Source: PALSA-693 sp963702305 (GTDB lineage Bacteria; Actinomycetota; Acidimicrobiia; Acidimicrobiales; Palsa-688). From it: DNA of 64,000 nt. Shown here one piece after another: positions 33,001-42,453 of this stretch. Positions within the stretch are counted from its first letter, which is position 1; every line of letters begins with the position of its first letter. Below the pieces are notes generated by a model. The model worked only from the letters and a program-made list of their open reading frames with translations, searched no databases and was not told the origin of the DNA. The stretch is from NCBI GenBank assembly GCA_963702305.1, contig CAVPBX010000004.1:124001-188000 (forward strand), in the 5' to 3' direction. The translations under genes were made by a program, and so were the position numbers.

Positions 33001-35132
33001 TGGACCTGGACGGGGAGTGGCGGGCGGCGGTCTCCGACGACGACCTGCGGCGCCTCTTCGCCAACGACGGGTTCGACGACGCCGGCTGGCAGCCGATGCC
33101 GGTGCCCGGCCACTGGCGGTCGCATCCCGGGTTCGCCACGTCCGACGGCCCCGTCCTCTACCGCCACCGCTTCGAGGCGGCCCGGCCCGAGCCCGGCACC
33201 CGGGCCTTCCTGACCTTCGACGGCATCTTCTACCAGGGCGACGTGTGGCTGGACGGCGAGTACCTCGGCGACACCGAGGGCTACTTCTTCCCCCACACCT
33301 TCGAGGTGACCGACGCCCTGCAAGCCCGGGCCGAGCACGTGCTGGCCGTCGAGGTGGCCTGCCCGCCGCCCACCGACCTCACCGCCAAGCGGAACCTGAC
33401 CGGGATCTTCCAGCACTGGGACTGCATCGACCCGGCCTGGAACCCCGGCGGGCATCTGGGCGCCGGTCGGGATCAGCCAGACCGGCCCGGTGCGGATCCG
33501 GTCGCTCAAGGTCCTGTGCCGGGACGCCACCTCCGACGCCGCCACCCTGGAGCTGGAGGCCGAGCTCGACACCGCCGACGGCGGGCCCGGTCACCGTCCG
33601 CACCACCACCCGCCGGGAGGAGCGGTCGACCACCTCGGCCGCCGACCTCGACCGAGGAGCACACCCTCGCCGCCGGCGTCAACCAGGTGCGCTGGCGGTT
33701 ACCGGTCGAACGCCCCGAGCTCTGGTGGCCCCACGCCCTCGGCGACCAACCCCTCTACGAGGTGGACGTCGAGGTCCTCGCCCCCGGCCTCAGCGACCGG
33801 CGCCGGGTCCTCACCGGCCTGCGGCAGGTCCGCGTCCGCAACTTCGTGGCGACCGTCAACGGCGAGCGCCTCTTCCTCAAGGGCGCCAACTGCGGCCCTA
33901 CCCGCCGGGCCCTGGCGGAGACCACCGCCGCCGAGCTGGCCGGCGACGTCACCCTGGCCCGGGCCGCCGGCCTCGACCTGCTGCGCGTCCACGCCCACAT
34001 CACCCGGGCCGAGTTCTACGAGGCCGCCGACCGGCAGGGGATGCTGATCTGGCAGGACCTGCCGTTGCAGTGGGGGTACGCCGCCAGGTGCGGCGCCAGG
34101 CCGTGGCCCAGGCCCGCCAGGCCGTGACCCTGCTCGGCCACCACCCGTCGGTCGCGTTGTGGTGCGGGCACAACGAGCCGCTGGCCCTGGACCTCGCGCC
34201 CGGCACCGCCCTGCCGCCCCGCGACCGTCGCCCGCCTGGTTGCCGGCCAGTTGCTGCCGAGCTGGAACAAGACCGCCCTCGACCGCTCGATCCGCCGGGC
34301 CCTGGAGCGGGCCGACGGCTCCCGGGAGGTCGTCGCCCACTCCGGCATCCTCCCCCACCCGGCCTGGGGCACCGACAGCCACCTGTATTTCGGGTGGTAC
34401 CACGGCGAAGAACGGGACCTCCCCACCACCCTGGCCCGCGTCCCGGTCCTGGCCCGGTTCGTCAGCGAATTCGGGGCCCAGGCCGTCCCGGCCGAGGCGG
34501 CGTTCATGCACCCCGAACGCTGGCCGGACCTCGACTGGGACCACCTCGAAGGCCACCACGCCCTGCAGCGGGCCATCTTCGAGCAGCGGGTGCCACCGGA
34601 CCGCTACCGCACCTTCGACGGCTGGCGGGCGGCCACCCAGGCCTACCAGGCCGACCTGCTCCGCCATCACATCGAGACTCTGCGCCGGCTCAAATACCAC
34701 CCCACCGGGGGGTTCTGCCTCTTCCTGCTGGCGGACGCCCAGCCGGCGGTGAGCTGGTCAATCCTCGGGCACGACCGCCAGCCGAAGACGGGCTACGCGG
34801 CGGTCGCCGCGGCCTGCGGCCCGGTGATCGTCACCGCCGGGCGACCCGACGCCACCTACCGTCCGGGCACCCGGGTGGCCCTCGACGTGCACGCCGTCAG
34901 CGACCTGCGCCGCCCGCTCGGGGGGGCCGTGGCCCGGGCAGTTCTGCGCTGGCCCGGCGGCGAGCAGGCCTGGCGCTACACCGGCGACGTGCCGGCCGAC
35001 AGCTGCGTCCGCATCGGCCGCATCGAGCACACCCTGCCCGCCGCGGCCGAGCCCGGCCCCCTCAGCCTCGAGCTCACGCTGCAGTGGGATGGCGGCCAGG
35101 TCGCCAACGCGTACACGAGCGAAGTCGTCTGA
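33001..35132 (+). CDS. Glycoside hydrolase family 2 protein (beta-mannosidase-like), several frame breaks
   Basis: The N-terminal sugar-binding domain (WQPMPVPGHWRSHPGF, LYRHRF, FDGIFYQGDVWLDGEYLG) is followed by the immunoglobulin-like domain and a TIM barrel. The acid/base Glu is in WCGHNEP and the nucleophile Glu in RFVSEFGAQAVP. Also FLKGANCGP and LDLLRVHAHI are GH2 signatures. The frame shifts near 33450, 33590, 33650, 34090 and 34200, but every stretch between keeps family motifs, so the gene is probably whole and the breaks are read errors. The substrate is most likely a beta-mannoside or related glycan. No signal peptide is seen. Confidence 0.83.
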
Positions 35133-35229
35133 CTGCAAAAACGGACAGATGGTGCATTTGCTGCGGTTCCGGTCGACTTCATAGCCGCGGTTGGCGCCCC
35201 AGTGCAGGAGGTTGGCGGCACCAGGGCGA

Positions 35230-35958
35230 ATGCCCGGTTACCTGCTCATGAACGACCGAGCCGCTCCCGCCTCCTTCACCTCGCCCCACCAGCCCGGTCG
35301 CGGCCGGCGGCGGTCGGCCAGTGCCGAGTTGCTGGCGGACTGGTACGCCACTCCCGTCTTCACCGTCGAGCGGGAGGAACGCCTCGAAGAGCTGGCCGCC
35401 ACCGGACGCGGACCGCGACGCCTGATCGCCGCCGCCGTGCTCGCGGCCGACCTGCGCCGCGCCGACCGCCAGGCCCGCAAGGCCCCGGTCGCCCGCAAGG
35501 CCCCGAGCCGCCCCGTCGTCATCCGGCGGGCCACGCCGAAGACGACCGCCCCGCCCGCTCCGCCGCCGCGGACCCGGGCCGCCCGACCCCCGGCCCCGAA
35601 GGTCGCCGCCCCAAAGGTCGCGGTGACCCCGGCCCGCCTGGTCCGCACCCGCACAGCCCACCAGGCCCGGCTGCTCAACGCGCCGGTCGACCCGGTCCAA
35701 CGGGTGGCCGACGACGCGGCGTGGGACCGCTGGGCCCAATCGGAAGCCGAGCTCGGCGGCCACGAAGGCCTGGGCCGCCTCGACGAGGAGCGGCGCGGGG
35801 CTCGCCGGCGGGCTCGCCAGCCGGAGGCCGCTCAGAGTTCGGCGCCCCGCTGGCGCCAGCGCCTGGCCCAGACGTTGGACCGCGTCGCGGAGCAGGAGGT
35901 GGCCCGGGGCGCCCGCCTCGAACGGGCCGTCGCCGCCCGGCGCTCGAAGGGCTCCTGA
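35230..35958 (+). CDS. Basic Ala/Arg/Pro-rich protein of unknown function
   Basis: About 240 residues. A short ordered-looking part (SASAELLADWYATPVFTVEREERLEELA) is followed by a Lys/Ala/Pro-rich, histone-like middle and a charged helical C-terminus. No family recognised. The start is uncertain: ATG at 35230 or 35248 are both possible. Separated by about 100 bases from the GH2 gene and followed after 64 bases by the SCP2 gene on the same strand. Confidence 0.5.
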   Translation: MPGYLLMNDRAAPASFTSPHQPGRGRRRSASAELLADWYATPVFTVEREERLEELAATGRGPRRLIAAAVLAADLRRADRQARKAPVARKAPSRPVVIRRATPKTTAPPAPPPRTRAARPPAPKVAAPKVAVTPARLVRTRTAHQARLLNAPVDPVQRVADDAAWDRWAQSEAELGGHEGLGRLDEERRGARRRARQPEAAQSSAPRWRQRLAQTLDRVAEQEVARGARLERAVAARRSKGS

Positions 35959-36022
35959 GCCAGCCGGCCACGTCGGGCCCGCTCCGACACGGCGGTCCGG
36001 GCGCTGGTAGAACCTGGGAGCG

Positions 36023-36445
36023 ATGCCCCGCTTCCTCTCCGCCGACTGGTTCGCCGAGGTCGCTCGCCACCCGGCGCCGCTGGCCCAGCTCGATGCCGGG
36101 ACGGCGACCGAGGCCGAGGCCCTGGTGCTCGAGCAGGTGGTGCGGGACACGCCCGACGGCGAGGTGCGGTACCGGGTGGTGGTGCGCGACGGTGCCGCCC
36201 GCCTGCAGCCGCGCCCCGCCGCCCCGACCGGCAACGGCGCCGGCCCCGCGCCGGACCTGACCATCGCCTGCGACTGGCCGACCGCGGTGGCCATGGCCCA
36301 GGGGCGCCTCTCGACCCAGGCCGCCCTCATGGAGGGGCGCCTGCGGGTCAGGGGCAACCTGGCCCGTCTGGCTGGCCGGGCCGGCAGCCTGGTGGGACTC
36401 GACCCGGTGCCGGACGAGGTCCGCCGCCAGACCACGTACGAGTGA
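36023..36445 (+). CDS. SCP2 sterol-carrier-domain protein
   Basis: A single SCP2-like domain of 140 residues. The family pattern of an N-terminal amphipathic part, a central strand set (VRYRVVVRDG, DLTIACDWPTAVAMAQG) and the loop LMEGRLRVRGNLARL is clear. Such proteins bind lipids or acyl chains in a hydrophobic tunnel. The stop overlaps the GTG start of the next gene (GTGA), so the two are coupled. Confidence 0.8.
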   Translation: MPRFLSADWFAEVARHPAPLAQLDAGTATEAEALVLEQVVRDTPDGEVRYRVVVRDGAARLQPRPAAPTGNGAGPAPDLTIACDWPTAVAMAQGRLSTQAALMEGRLRVRGNLARLAGRAGSLVGLDPVPDEVRRQTTYE

Positions 36446-37064
36446 TCCCCGAGCAAGCCCGCCGCGCCACCTGGAGCGATCTGCTGGACCACCCCGACGT
36501 GGTGGAGGTGTCGGTGCTGGCCGCCCCTGTCGGCCTCATGGCCTTCCACGGTGGCCTCGAGGGCGGGACCCTCGAGATCGCCACCGCCGCGGCGGCAGCC
36601 TCGGGGGCCTCGCTGTACACCGTCGCCCAGCCCGCCGGCCTGCGCTGGCACGTGCCGTCCAACACTGTGGATCCGGCCCGGTCCCCGCGCTCGCCGCCTG
36701 GCTGGCCCACGTCCAGGTCGCGATCGCGTTGCACGGCTACGGCCGCGTCGCCCGGCCCCGCCAGGTGCTGCTGGGCGGGACCAACCGGGGACTGGCGGCT
36801 CAGCTCCGTACGGCCCTGACCGGCCGGCTCGCCGGCTTCGAGATCATCGACGACCTGACTTTCATCCCCGCCGAGTTGCGGGGGCTCCACCCCGCCAACC
36901 CCGTCAACCGACCCGCCGCCGGCGGCGTCCAGGTCGAACTCCCCCCGTCCGCCCGCGGCACCAGCAGCCGCCCGCCTGACCCGGCCTGGGGTCCGGGCGG
37001 CGCCCCCGCCCGGGTCGCGGACGCCCTCGTCGAGGTGGTGCAGCGGTGGGAGCCGGCTGACTGA
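36442..37064 (+). CDS. Poly-gamma-glutamate hydrolase-like protein (DUF867 family), frame break near 36690
   Basis: The N-terminal half has LMAFHGGLEGGTLEIATAAA and the C-terminal half IALHGYGR and VLLGGTNRGLAAQLRTAL, matching the zinc-binding layout of phage-type poly-gamma-glutamate hydrolases (His/Glu in HGGLEGGT, His in LHGYG). The halves are in different frames, joined by a one-base shift near 36675-36700. The GTG start overlaps the SCP2 stop. Whether it acts on poly-gamma-glutamate or another gamma-glutamyl substrate is unknown. Confidence 0.75.
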
Positions 37065-37167
37065 CATCGGGCGGTCGGGCTGGAGTCGGACTGCCCATCT
37101 GACGAGGTCGCAAACCTCCGCAAAGGCCGCTAACGTCAGACGACACGCCTTCCGGGAGGTAGGACAC

Positions 37168-37386
37168 GTGACGCTGTCGGACGTGATCGACGACCAGTTC
37201 CTGGCTCGCTACCGAGCCCTGCTCGACGCCGAGGACGCGGCGTTCGACGAGCTGGAACACGCGTTTGAGGACGGTGACCGAGCCGCCTTCAACGACGATC
37301 TCACCGCCTGGCGCAAAGCCGTCGAGAAAAAACTGACCTACCTGCACCGCCTGGGCGTGGTGCTACCGCCCACCATCAGCTGCTGA
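37168..37386 (+). CDS. Small helical protein; its 3' end is repeated twice downstream
   Basis: A 72-residue acidic protein (VIDDQFLARYRALLDAEDAAFDELEHAFEDGD, then WRKAVEKKLTYLHRLGVVLPP). GGGAGG-type purine sequence lies about 8 bases before the GTG start. Probably two or three helices; no family recognised. Fragments of the last 34 codons occur at 41259 and 42938. The third copy carries TGG to TGA, so only this copy can make the full protein. Confidence 0.65.
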   Translation: MTLSDVIDDQFLARYRALLDAEDAAFDELEHAFEDGDRAAFNDDLTAWRKAVEKKLTYLHRLGVVLPPTISC

Positions 37387-37555
37387 ACCACTAGGCCAGC
37401 CGGACCTCCTCGTCGTCCGTCACGTCCCCACCGTCGGGCGCCGGCCAGGCCATGACCGGGGCCCGGACCGTGAGCAGCACGTGGGCGCCCGGCCGGGGGA
37501 GCCCGGTCACCCGCACCAGCAGCGGAGCGGCGTCGCCGAGCACCGCAGGCATCAC
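37282..37555 (+). repeat. Direct repeat R1: small-gene end plus ABC-gene 3' remnant
   Basis: The segment starts inside the small gene and runs on into 165 bases that match the 3' end of the iron ABC ATPase gene at 43035-43214. The remnant reads VMPAVLGDAAPLLVRV and DEEV on the minus strand, without the rest of the ATPase. It is the left border of the glycan island. Confidence 0.85.
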
Positions 37556-37570
37556 GCTGCAGATGACGAT
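37391..37570 (-). pseudogene. 3' remnant of the iron ABC ATPase gene
   Basis: Minus-strand translation VMPAVLGDAAPLLVRVTG followed by VLLTVRAPVMAWPAPDGGD and DDEEV is nearly identical to the C-terminus of the ATPase at 43035-44141. Only about 55 codons are present and no start exists. It is therefore a duplicated fragment that was left when the island entered. Confidence 0.85.
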
Positions 37571-37599
37571 GGCCATCTCGGACATCACGGTTCTGCGGA

Positions 37600-38556
37600 T
37601 CAACGCGAGGTCAGGCGATTTGCGTGGCCGACCGTGCGCCCCACGAAGTACGCCTGGGAGAGTACCAAGTCGGTCGCTACCGCCCCGACGGCGGTACCGA
37701 GGCCGGAACGCCCGAGCTCGAAGCGGTCGAACACGTGAGCAGCAGCGGTCGCCGTGCCGCTCAGGACAGGCAGCGCGACTGCGGACACCCAACTCTGCTT
37801 CCTGACGAGACACGCCATGCCGGCGACCGCGGCCATTAGCTGCAGGGCGAAGGCAAGGTCGGCGACACGGACCTGCCTGTACGCGTGAAACTGCCTGGCT
37901 GCGCCGACGCCACTCCGGAAGTACCACTTCATGGATTGCACGAAATTCTTGCTCTCTTTGTGCTCCACGACTAAGTCGTCCAAGAGAGAGGTCCGGATCC
38001 CGGCTGCTTCCATCGCCTTCACCAGAGCGATGTCCTCTCCTTCGCGCAGCTGCGGGTCCACGGACACTTCGTCGAACACCCTTCTGCGGCAGAGGGTATT
38101 GCTCCCGGAGATGGTCAGTGTCGGCCGATGTACCCTGGGATGCAGCGAGAAGCGGTTCGCCAGATACGAGACATCTCCGTCCGGAACGGCGATCCCAGCT
38201 ACCGCGTCGCTGTAGCGGAGCTCGTTCCTGCACCTGATCAGCCATTGAGGAGGGATGACGATGTCAGCATCGACCATGGCTATCAGTTCGCCCCTAGCGT
38301 GGCTGATGCCTGTGGAACGAGCGTGTCCCCGACCACGGTTCGCTCGCTCGGATATCAGTCGTACCTGAGGGCATCCGGCGGAGAAATCCCCGACGACGAG
38401 GCTCGTGCCGTCGGAGGAACCGTCGTCGACGACGACGATTTCGAAGCAGCCGAGCCCTTCTTGTGAAAGGATGGCGCTGAGGCACCGGTCGATCTTGTCG
38501 GCCTCGTTGTACGCGATAACGACGAACGAGATGTCAGGCCTCTCCGTCCTATCCAC
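37600..38556 (-). CDS. Family 2 glycosyltransferase with C-terminal membrane segments
   Basis: GT-A fold: ISFVVIAYNEADKIDRCLSAIL, the DDGSSDG loop and the metal-binding DADIVIPPQW. GEDIALVKAM and the VEHKESKNF region match GT2 enzymes of the succinoglycan/ExoA type. The last 100 residues contain two or three hydrophobic segments, so it sits at the cytoplasmic membrane and probably acts on a lipid-linked acceptor. The GTG start at 38556 overlaps the stop of the deacetylase gene by 8 bases. Confidence 0.82.
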   Translation of the reverse strand: MDRTERPDISFVVIAYNEADKIDRCLSAILSQEGLGCFEIVVVDDGSSDGTSLVVGDFSAGCPQVRLISERANRGRGHARSTGISHARGELIAMVDADIVIPPQWLIRCRNELRYSDAVAGIAVPDGDVSYLANRFSLHPRVHRPTLTISGSNTLCRRRVFDEVSVDPQLREGEDIALVKAMEAAGIRTSLLDDLVVEHKESKNFVQSMKWYFRSGVGAARQFHAYRQVRVADLAFALQLMAAVAGMACLVRKQSWVSAVALPVLSGTATAAAHVFDRFELGRSGLGTAVGAVATDLVLSQAYFVGRTVGHANRLTSR

Positions 38557-39520
38557 CGGGGGCGACCGTGCCTCGCGGCGAACCTGGTAGCAGCCATGAC
38601 CTGCCCGATGCCCTGGCTGCGGCCAACGCATGGTCGAGAAGTCCTACGCGGTTGGCAGTCCCGCTCACCCAGTCGTGGAAGGTGAGGGTCACCAGTGAGG
38701 CGGGGCCCTGAAGCCTTCTGCTCAGGGCCCAAGCTGCGTAGTCGAGGAGCTCGGTCGGAGTCGGCGTCGAGGGTTCGAGCAAGCCGATCAGATCGCAGTC
38801 CATCGGCGCGGACAGTGGGTATTCGTCGAGGTCGCCCCGGCTGAACGCCTCTCCTGCCAGGACCCATCTTCGCACCGGCTTGCGGGGCCATCGCAGCATC
38901 TCGGCGGCGACGCCGGAGATGTTCATGGCAATCGTGATAGGCCCCCACAGCGGCAGGGACTCCGGCAGCCGACGCGCGGGCGGAAACCCTCGCAGCCTCC
39001 AAGGGCGCAGCAGCTCCTCCGGGAACCGGATCTCCCGGTTGCTCGCCCAGGTGAACCCCAGCTGGGCGAGCCGACGGTAGAGGTCCCTGCGGTAGTAGCG
39101 ATTCCCTCCGAGGTACGGCGACCTGAAGCCCGACGGGCGGTATCCGAGCAGGCCCTCCGCGAGATCCATCACGCGGTCGAGGCTTCGCATGGTCGCGTCG
39201 AGCTCATGTCTGGACATGCGGTCGAATCGCTCGTGGACATAGCCGTGGACGCCAATCTCGTGCCCGGCACCGGCGATCCGCGGACACGACCTCGGGTTGC
39301 GCTTCGAACATCTGGCCGACCACGAAGAAACGCGGCCTTGACGTCGTGGGCGGCAAGGGTCCTCGAGTAGCCGATCGGCCGTCGCTTCGGCGTCGAGATC
39401 GATCCCGTGATGAGGCATGCCCCACTTCCCCTCGAAGTCGAAGGTGCACAGGAAACGGCGCTCGAACAGCTTGGAACTGCGGCGAAATGACGCCCCATCT
39501 CCACTGCGACCGGCCGGCAT
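38549..39520 (-). CDS. Polysaccharide deacetylase (NodB homology), compensated frame break
   Basis: The N-terminus FLCTFDFEGKWGMP carries the TFD motif of CE4-like enzymes, and GHEIGVHGYVHERFDRMS the HxxxH zinc site; FRSPYLGGNRYY is the following catalytic block and HDW near the end the last conserved His. Between 39290 and 39360 the frame is wrong for about 25 residues (it should read as AAFFVVGQMFEAQPEVV), and two opposite shifts restore it. Probably a read error. It would remove N-acetyl groups from a polysaccharide or lipid-linked sugar. Confidence 0.78.
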   Translation of the reverse strand: MPAGRSGDGASFRRSSKLFERRFLCTFDFEGKWGMPHHGIDLDAEATADRLLEDPCRPRRQGRVSSWSARCSKRNPRSCPRIAGAGHEIGVHGYVHERFDRMSRHELDATMRSLDRVMDLAEGLLGYRPSGFRSPYLGGNRYYRRDLYRRLAQLGFTWASNREIRFPEELLRPWRLRGFPPARRLPESLPLWGPITIAMNISGVAAEMLRWPRKPVRRWVLAGEAFSRGDLDEYPLSAPMDCDLIGLLEPSTPTPTELLDYAAWALSRRLQGPASLVTLTFHDWVSGTANRVGLLDHALAAARASGRSWLLPGSPRGTVAPGG

Positions 39521-39659
39521 CCCACCCGCCGACCCCTCTTTGCGCCCCGTGCTCAGGTCGACGGATCCAGTGACTGCGCGAAGCCGATCGTACGGCCGAC
39601 TTCGCTGCCCGAAGAGGCGTGGGAGCCAGTCTGAGGTGCTCGGTCCCCGGTGAGCGAAA

Positions 39660-40481
39660 TCAGTGTCGGCAACGGCGCTGCCAGGACGTCGGGGGAGTCT
39701 CTCCGGGCTGATCGGTAAGATCGATCACAGTGCCAGTGACGGTCCCGCGCAACCGGACCACGCCGAGCACCTTTAGGCAACGTACGCCGTCACGCCACGT
39801 CAACTTCTTTCCCTGGGCGCGGCTACGGCCGACATACGTCACGGGGATCTCGAAGGGCCGGTACCCGCGCCGAAGGATCTCGCCGGTGATCTCGGAATCG
39901 ACCCCGAACCCCCTCTCGGTCAGTTGGAGCTGTCGGAACAGCGACACCGGCATCATCTTGAGGCAGGTGTGCAGATCGGTGAGGCAGGCGTCGTAGAGCA
40001 GGTTCGCCGCCATTGTGGTCACGCGGTTCCCGATGGCGTAGCGGTAGGAATAGTAGGCAGTGTTGATCCCGAGCAGACGCGTGCCGTAGACGATGTCGGT
40101 CTTCCCATCGGCGATCGGCTCGAACATGCGGGGCAGGTCTCTGGCGCGGTACTCCCAATCAGCATCGAAGACCACCATGTGACTACCGGTTGCCGCAGCG
40201 GCGCCCGACAGGATGGCGGCGCCCTTCCCCAGATTGGTCGTGTGCCGAAGGACCATAAGTCTGTGATCTGCAAGGCGGCTGAGCTGGAGAGCGGTGCCGT
40301 CAGTGCTGCCGTCGTCCAGGACTACCAGTTCCATGCGGTAGCGCATTTCGAGCCCCAGGATGTCCTGAACGGCGGCGGCGACGGTCCTCTCCTCGTTGTG
40401 GGCCGGCATGATCACGGTTAGCGCGAGTTCCCGCCCCTTGGTCGACTCACCCGAGTCCCAAGTCATCTCAGCCAGGCACAA
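39660..40481 (-). CDS. Family 2 glycosyltransferase, polyprenyl-phosphate sugar synthase type
   Basis: Motifs LTVIMPAHNEERTV, VVLDDGSTDGT and VFDADWEY mark a GT2 enzyme. NLGKGAAILSGAAAATG and DLHTCLKMMPVSLFRQLQLTERGFGVDSEIT resemble dolichol-phosphate mannosyltransferase-like enzymes that load a sugar on undecaprenyl phosphate. No C-terminal membrane segment is present. First gene of the left half of the island; about 140 bases separate it from the deacetylase. Confidence 0.85.
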   Translation of the reverse strand: MCLAEMTWDSGESTKGRELALTVIMPAHNEERTVAAAVQDILGLEMRYRMELVVLDDGSTDGTALQLSRLADHRLMVLRHTTNLGKGAAILSGAAAATGSHMVVFDADWEYRARDLPRMFEPIADGKTDIVYGTRLLGINTAYYSYRYAIGNRVTTMAANLLYDACLTDLHTCLKMMPVSLFRQLQLTERGFGVDSEITGEILRRGYRPFEIPVTYVGRSRAQGKKLTWRDGVRCLKVLGVVRLRGTVTGTVIDLTDQPGETPPTSWQRRCRH

Positions 40482-40684
40482 GGCACCTTTCCCCCCTAAC
40501 CCTCAGCTCTCGTCCCTCTGATACGAGCCGGTTGACCATGCCGACTAGGTGTCATTGGCACAATGCGTGAAATAGCGAGCACAATGACTTCAATAGCGAT
40601 TAGCCCCATTCCACACGATTCATACCTTCCCTCATGCATCCGGCCCCGTCCGAGCGAGGTGCACATGTGGTGGTCATCTGCACC

Positions 40685-41152
40685 GTCCGAACATATGACA
40701 CTCGTCTCCTTGCCCCCGAAGTGCTCCGCATGTCAGCGAGCAGGACAACGGAGTTATTGCCACGTCGGTGACCATCGAAACCCTGTCTCGCAGAAATGCG
40801 TAGATTGGTTATGGTAGCCGACGGCTCGAATCCGTCAACCCCTATTGCATGCCAACGCTGGGCGGCCAACTACCAGCCTGCACTGCCCCAATGGCGGATA
40901 TTTGCCAAGTGCACCTCATCGACGACGATATCCCGGTGCAGCGCAGCAACGCCGAAGCGCCAGTCATCCAGCGTAGAGCTGGTTGTCACCAGACGGAACA
41001 TCTCGGTGATCCTGCCGTCACCAAAGTGGCTGAACCGGCCAAACTTCGTGAACCATGCTCACGCGTGTAGCCGATGTCGCCCAAAAGAACCTCGATCGGC
41101 AACATCTCGTACGGCCGCGCTTGGTGCGCACCCGCCCACACTCTGTGGCTCT
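40685..41152 (-). repeat. Degenerate repeat D, copy 1
   Basis: About 470 bases that reappear at 42454-42923 with many substitutions and small indels. On the minus strand both copies share a decayed coding pattern with GDGRITEMFRLVTTS, then ALHRDIVVDEV, then IRHWGSAGW before a stop, with frame breaks differing between copies. The sequence 40482-41258 holds no intact gene. Confidence 0.7.
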
Positions 41153-41258
41153 GCCGCCCCAGCCCCTCGCGCAAGCGGACCTAACTCCTCGACCTACACC
41201 GTCCGGGCGGCGACGCCCTCTCTTTCATCGCCGCCCAGGCACCCCCTACGAGCACCTG

Positions 41259-41409
41259 GCCGCCTTCAACGACGATCTCACCTCCTGGCGCAAAGCCGTC
41301 GAGAAAAAACTGACCTACCTGCACCGCCTGGGCGTGGTGCTGGCGCCCACCATCAGCTGCTGAACCACTAGCCCGCCGGCCGGACCTCCTCGTCGTCCGT
41401 CGCGTCCCC
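41259..41409 (+). repeat. Direct repeat R2: second copy of the small-gene end
   Basis: About 150 bases nearly identical to positions 37282-37425, including FNDDLTSWRKAVEKKL and the stop. It has no gene start and ends shortly after the first bases of the ABC-gene 3' end. It divides the island in two. Confidence 0.85.
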
Positions 41410-41453
41410 TTTAGGCTCGTCGATTGCGTTCCTACCCTGGCTTACCGCCGCCG

Positions 41454-42056
41454 TCAAGGCGACCAGGTAACGTGGTCTCTTATGACCCGGGCCGGGTTCC
41501 CGGCGACCAGCGTGCCGGGTGGGACGTCCCTGGTGACGACTGCGCCGGCCGCGATGATCGCGCCGTCGCCTACCGTCACCCCTTTGGTGATGAGCGCCTT
41601 GGTGCCGACCCACACGTGATCACCGATAAATGTCGGTCTCGCGCCCCGTCGGCCGTCGATCTCGTGAATGTCGGTGTCGAGGATTGTGGCGTCCCAGGAC
41701 ACACCCGTCCCCGTACCGACGTGTATGGACCTCTCGCACACGAACCTCGCACCACCCATGATCCAGCTACGGCTGCCCAGTCTGACGTCAGCGCTCGGGT
41801 CGAACAGGTGGAACTCGACTCCATTCCACAACTCCACCCCTTCGCCGATGTCAACCGTCCCCGGCCCGAAGATCCGTACTCGACCAAATAAGCGCAAGCC
41901 CGGTCCGCTTGATACGCGCGGGTGGGAAGTCAGGATGCGGCCGCGAAACCGCACGACGAACTCGGCGGCGATGGCGCGCATTGGCCGCCATAGTACATCG
42001 GCTGGCCGCCGCCATCCAAATATGTTGGACGACAGACGCCAGCGCCGACTCGGCAA
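41454..42056 (-). CDS. Left-handed beta-helix O-acetyltransferase
   Basis: Hexapeptide repeats are clear: VDIGEGVELWNGVEF, VRLGSRSWIMGGA, IHVGTGTGVSWDA and the C-terminal VGDGAIIAAGAVVTRDVPPGTLVAGNPARVI, the standard coil of acetyltransferases. The His in DTDIHEID fits the catalytic His position. Length 200 residues, or about 175 if the internal ATG at 41981 is used. Together with the two glycosyltransferases and deacetylase it supports decoration of a surface glycan. Confidence 0.87.
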   Translation of the reverse strand: MPSRRWRLSSNIFGWRRPADVLWRPMRAIAAEFVVRFRGRILTSHPRVSSGPGLRLFGRVRIFGPGTVDIGEGVELWNGVEFHLFDPSADVRLGSRSWIMGGARFVCERSIHVGTGTGVSWDATILDTDIHEIDGRRGARPTFIGDHVWVGTKALITKGVTVGDGAIIAAGAVVTRDVPPGTLVAGNPARVIRDHVTWSP

Positions 42057-42277
42057 GGCATTTTAGGTACGGGCCACATTAAATTACATATTGCCGCACC
42101 TAATGTGTCCAAGTTCGGCCAATAGCAGAGCTATATTATGCGTGTTCCGGGCGGTTCAAACCAAAGACTAATCGTCGATACCGAATCGGTACTCCCCTTC
42201 CGGTCCTCGGTTGGCAACCCCTGGTTCGGGCGGCAAGTACAACTCGCGAAGTCGCGGGGCGCGCCAGGATATCTCTG

Positions 42278-42453
42278 ATGATCCCGGCTCGGGTGTCCCT
42301 CGTTACCCTCGGAGCTCAGGACCTCCCCCGCCTCCGAGCGTTTTACGAAGCCTTGGGCTGGCTCCTCAGACCTGGATCAGACGATACCTTCGCGCCTTCC
42401 TCCTCGGGGGTGTCATCCTCGCCCTCTACCCCCGCGAGCTCCTCCGAGCTGAC
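42278..42453 (+). pseudogene. Truncated VOC (glyoxalase-like) gene
   Basis: The start MIPARVSLVTLGAQDLPRLR and then FYEALGW is a typical VOC N-terminus. After a frame break the text FLLGGVILALYPRELL continues the fold, and then the sequence turns into repeat D copy 2. Only about 60 of the usual 120-140 residues remain and the second half is gone. It is a remnant cut by the repeat. The adjoining 42057-42277 is AT-rich for this genome and contains no gene. Confidence 0.7.

Noticed and set aside
31482..34127. An 881-codon frame joining the sigma-factor-like protein to the glycosidase
   Set aside because: The join exists only because two slips near 32860-32900 hide the sigma-gene stop at 32951-32953. 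The two parts are separate genes.
35133..35229. Possible small gene or insertion-sequence remnant upstream of the basic protein
   Set aside because: A short minus frame with two Cys is visible, but no start signal, family motif or repeat borders support it.
40806..40850. tRNA T-arm-like palindrome (gacgg, loop, ccgtc) in repeat D
   Set aside because: No matching acceptor, D or anticodon arms can be folded, and the loop does not fit the T-loop in the correct register.
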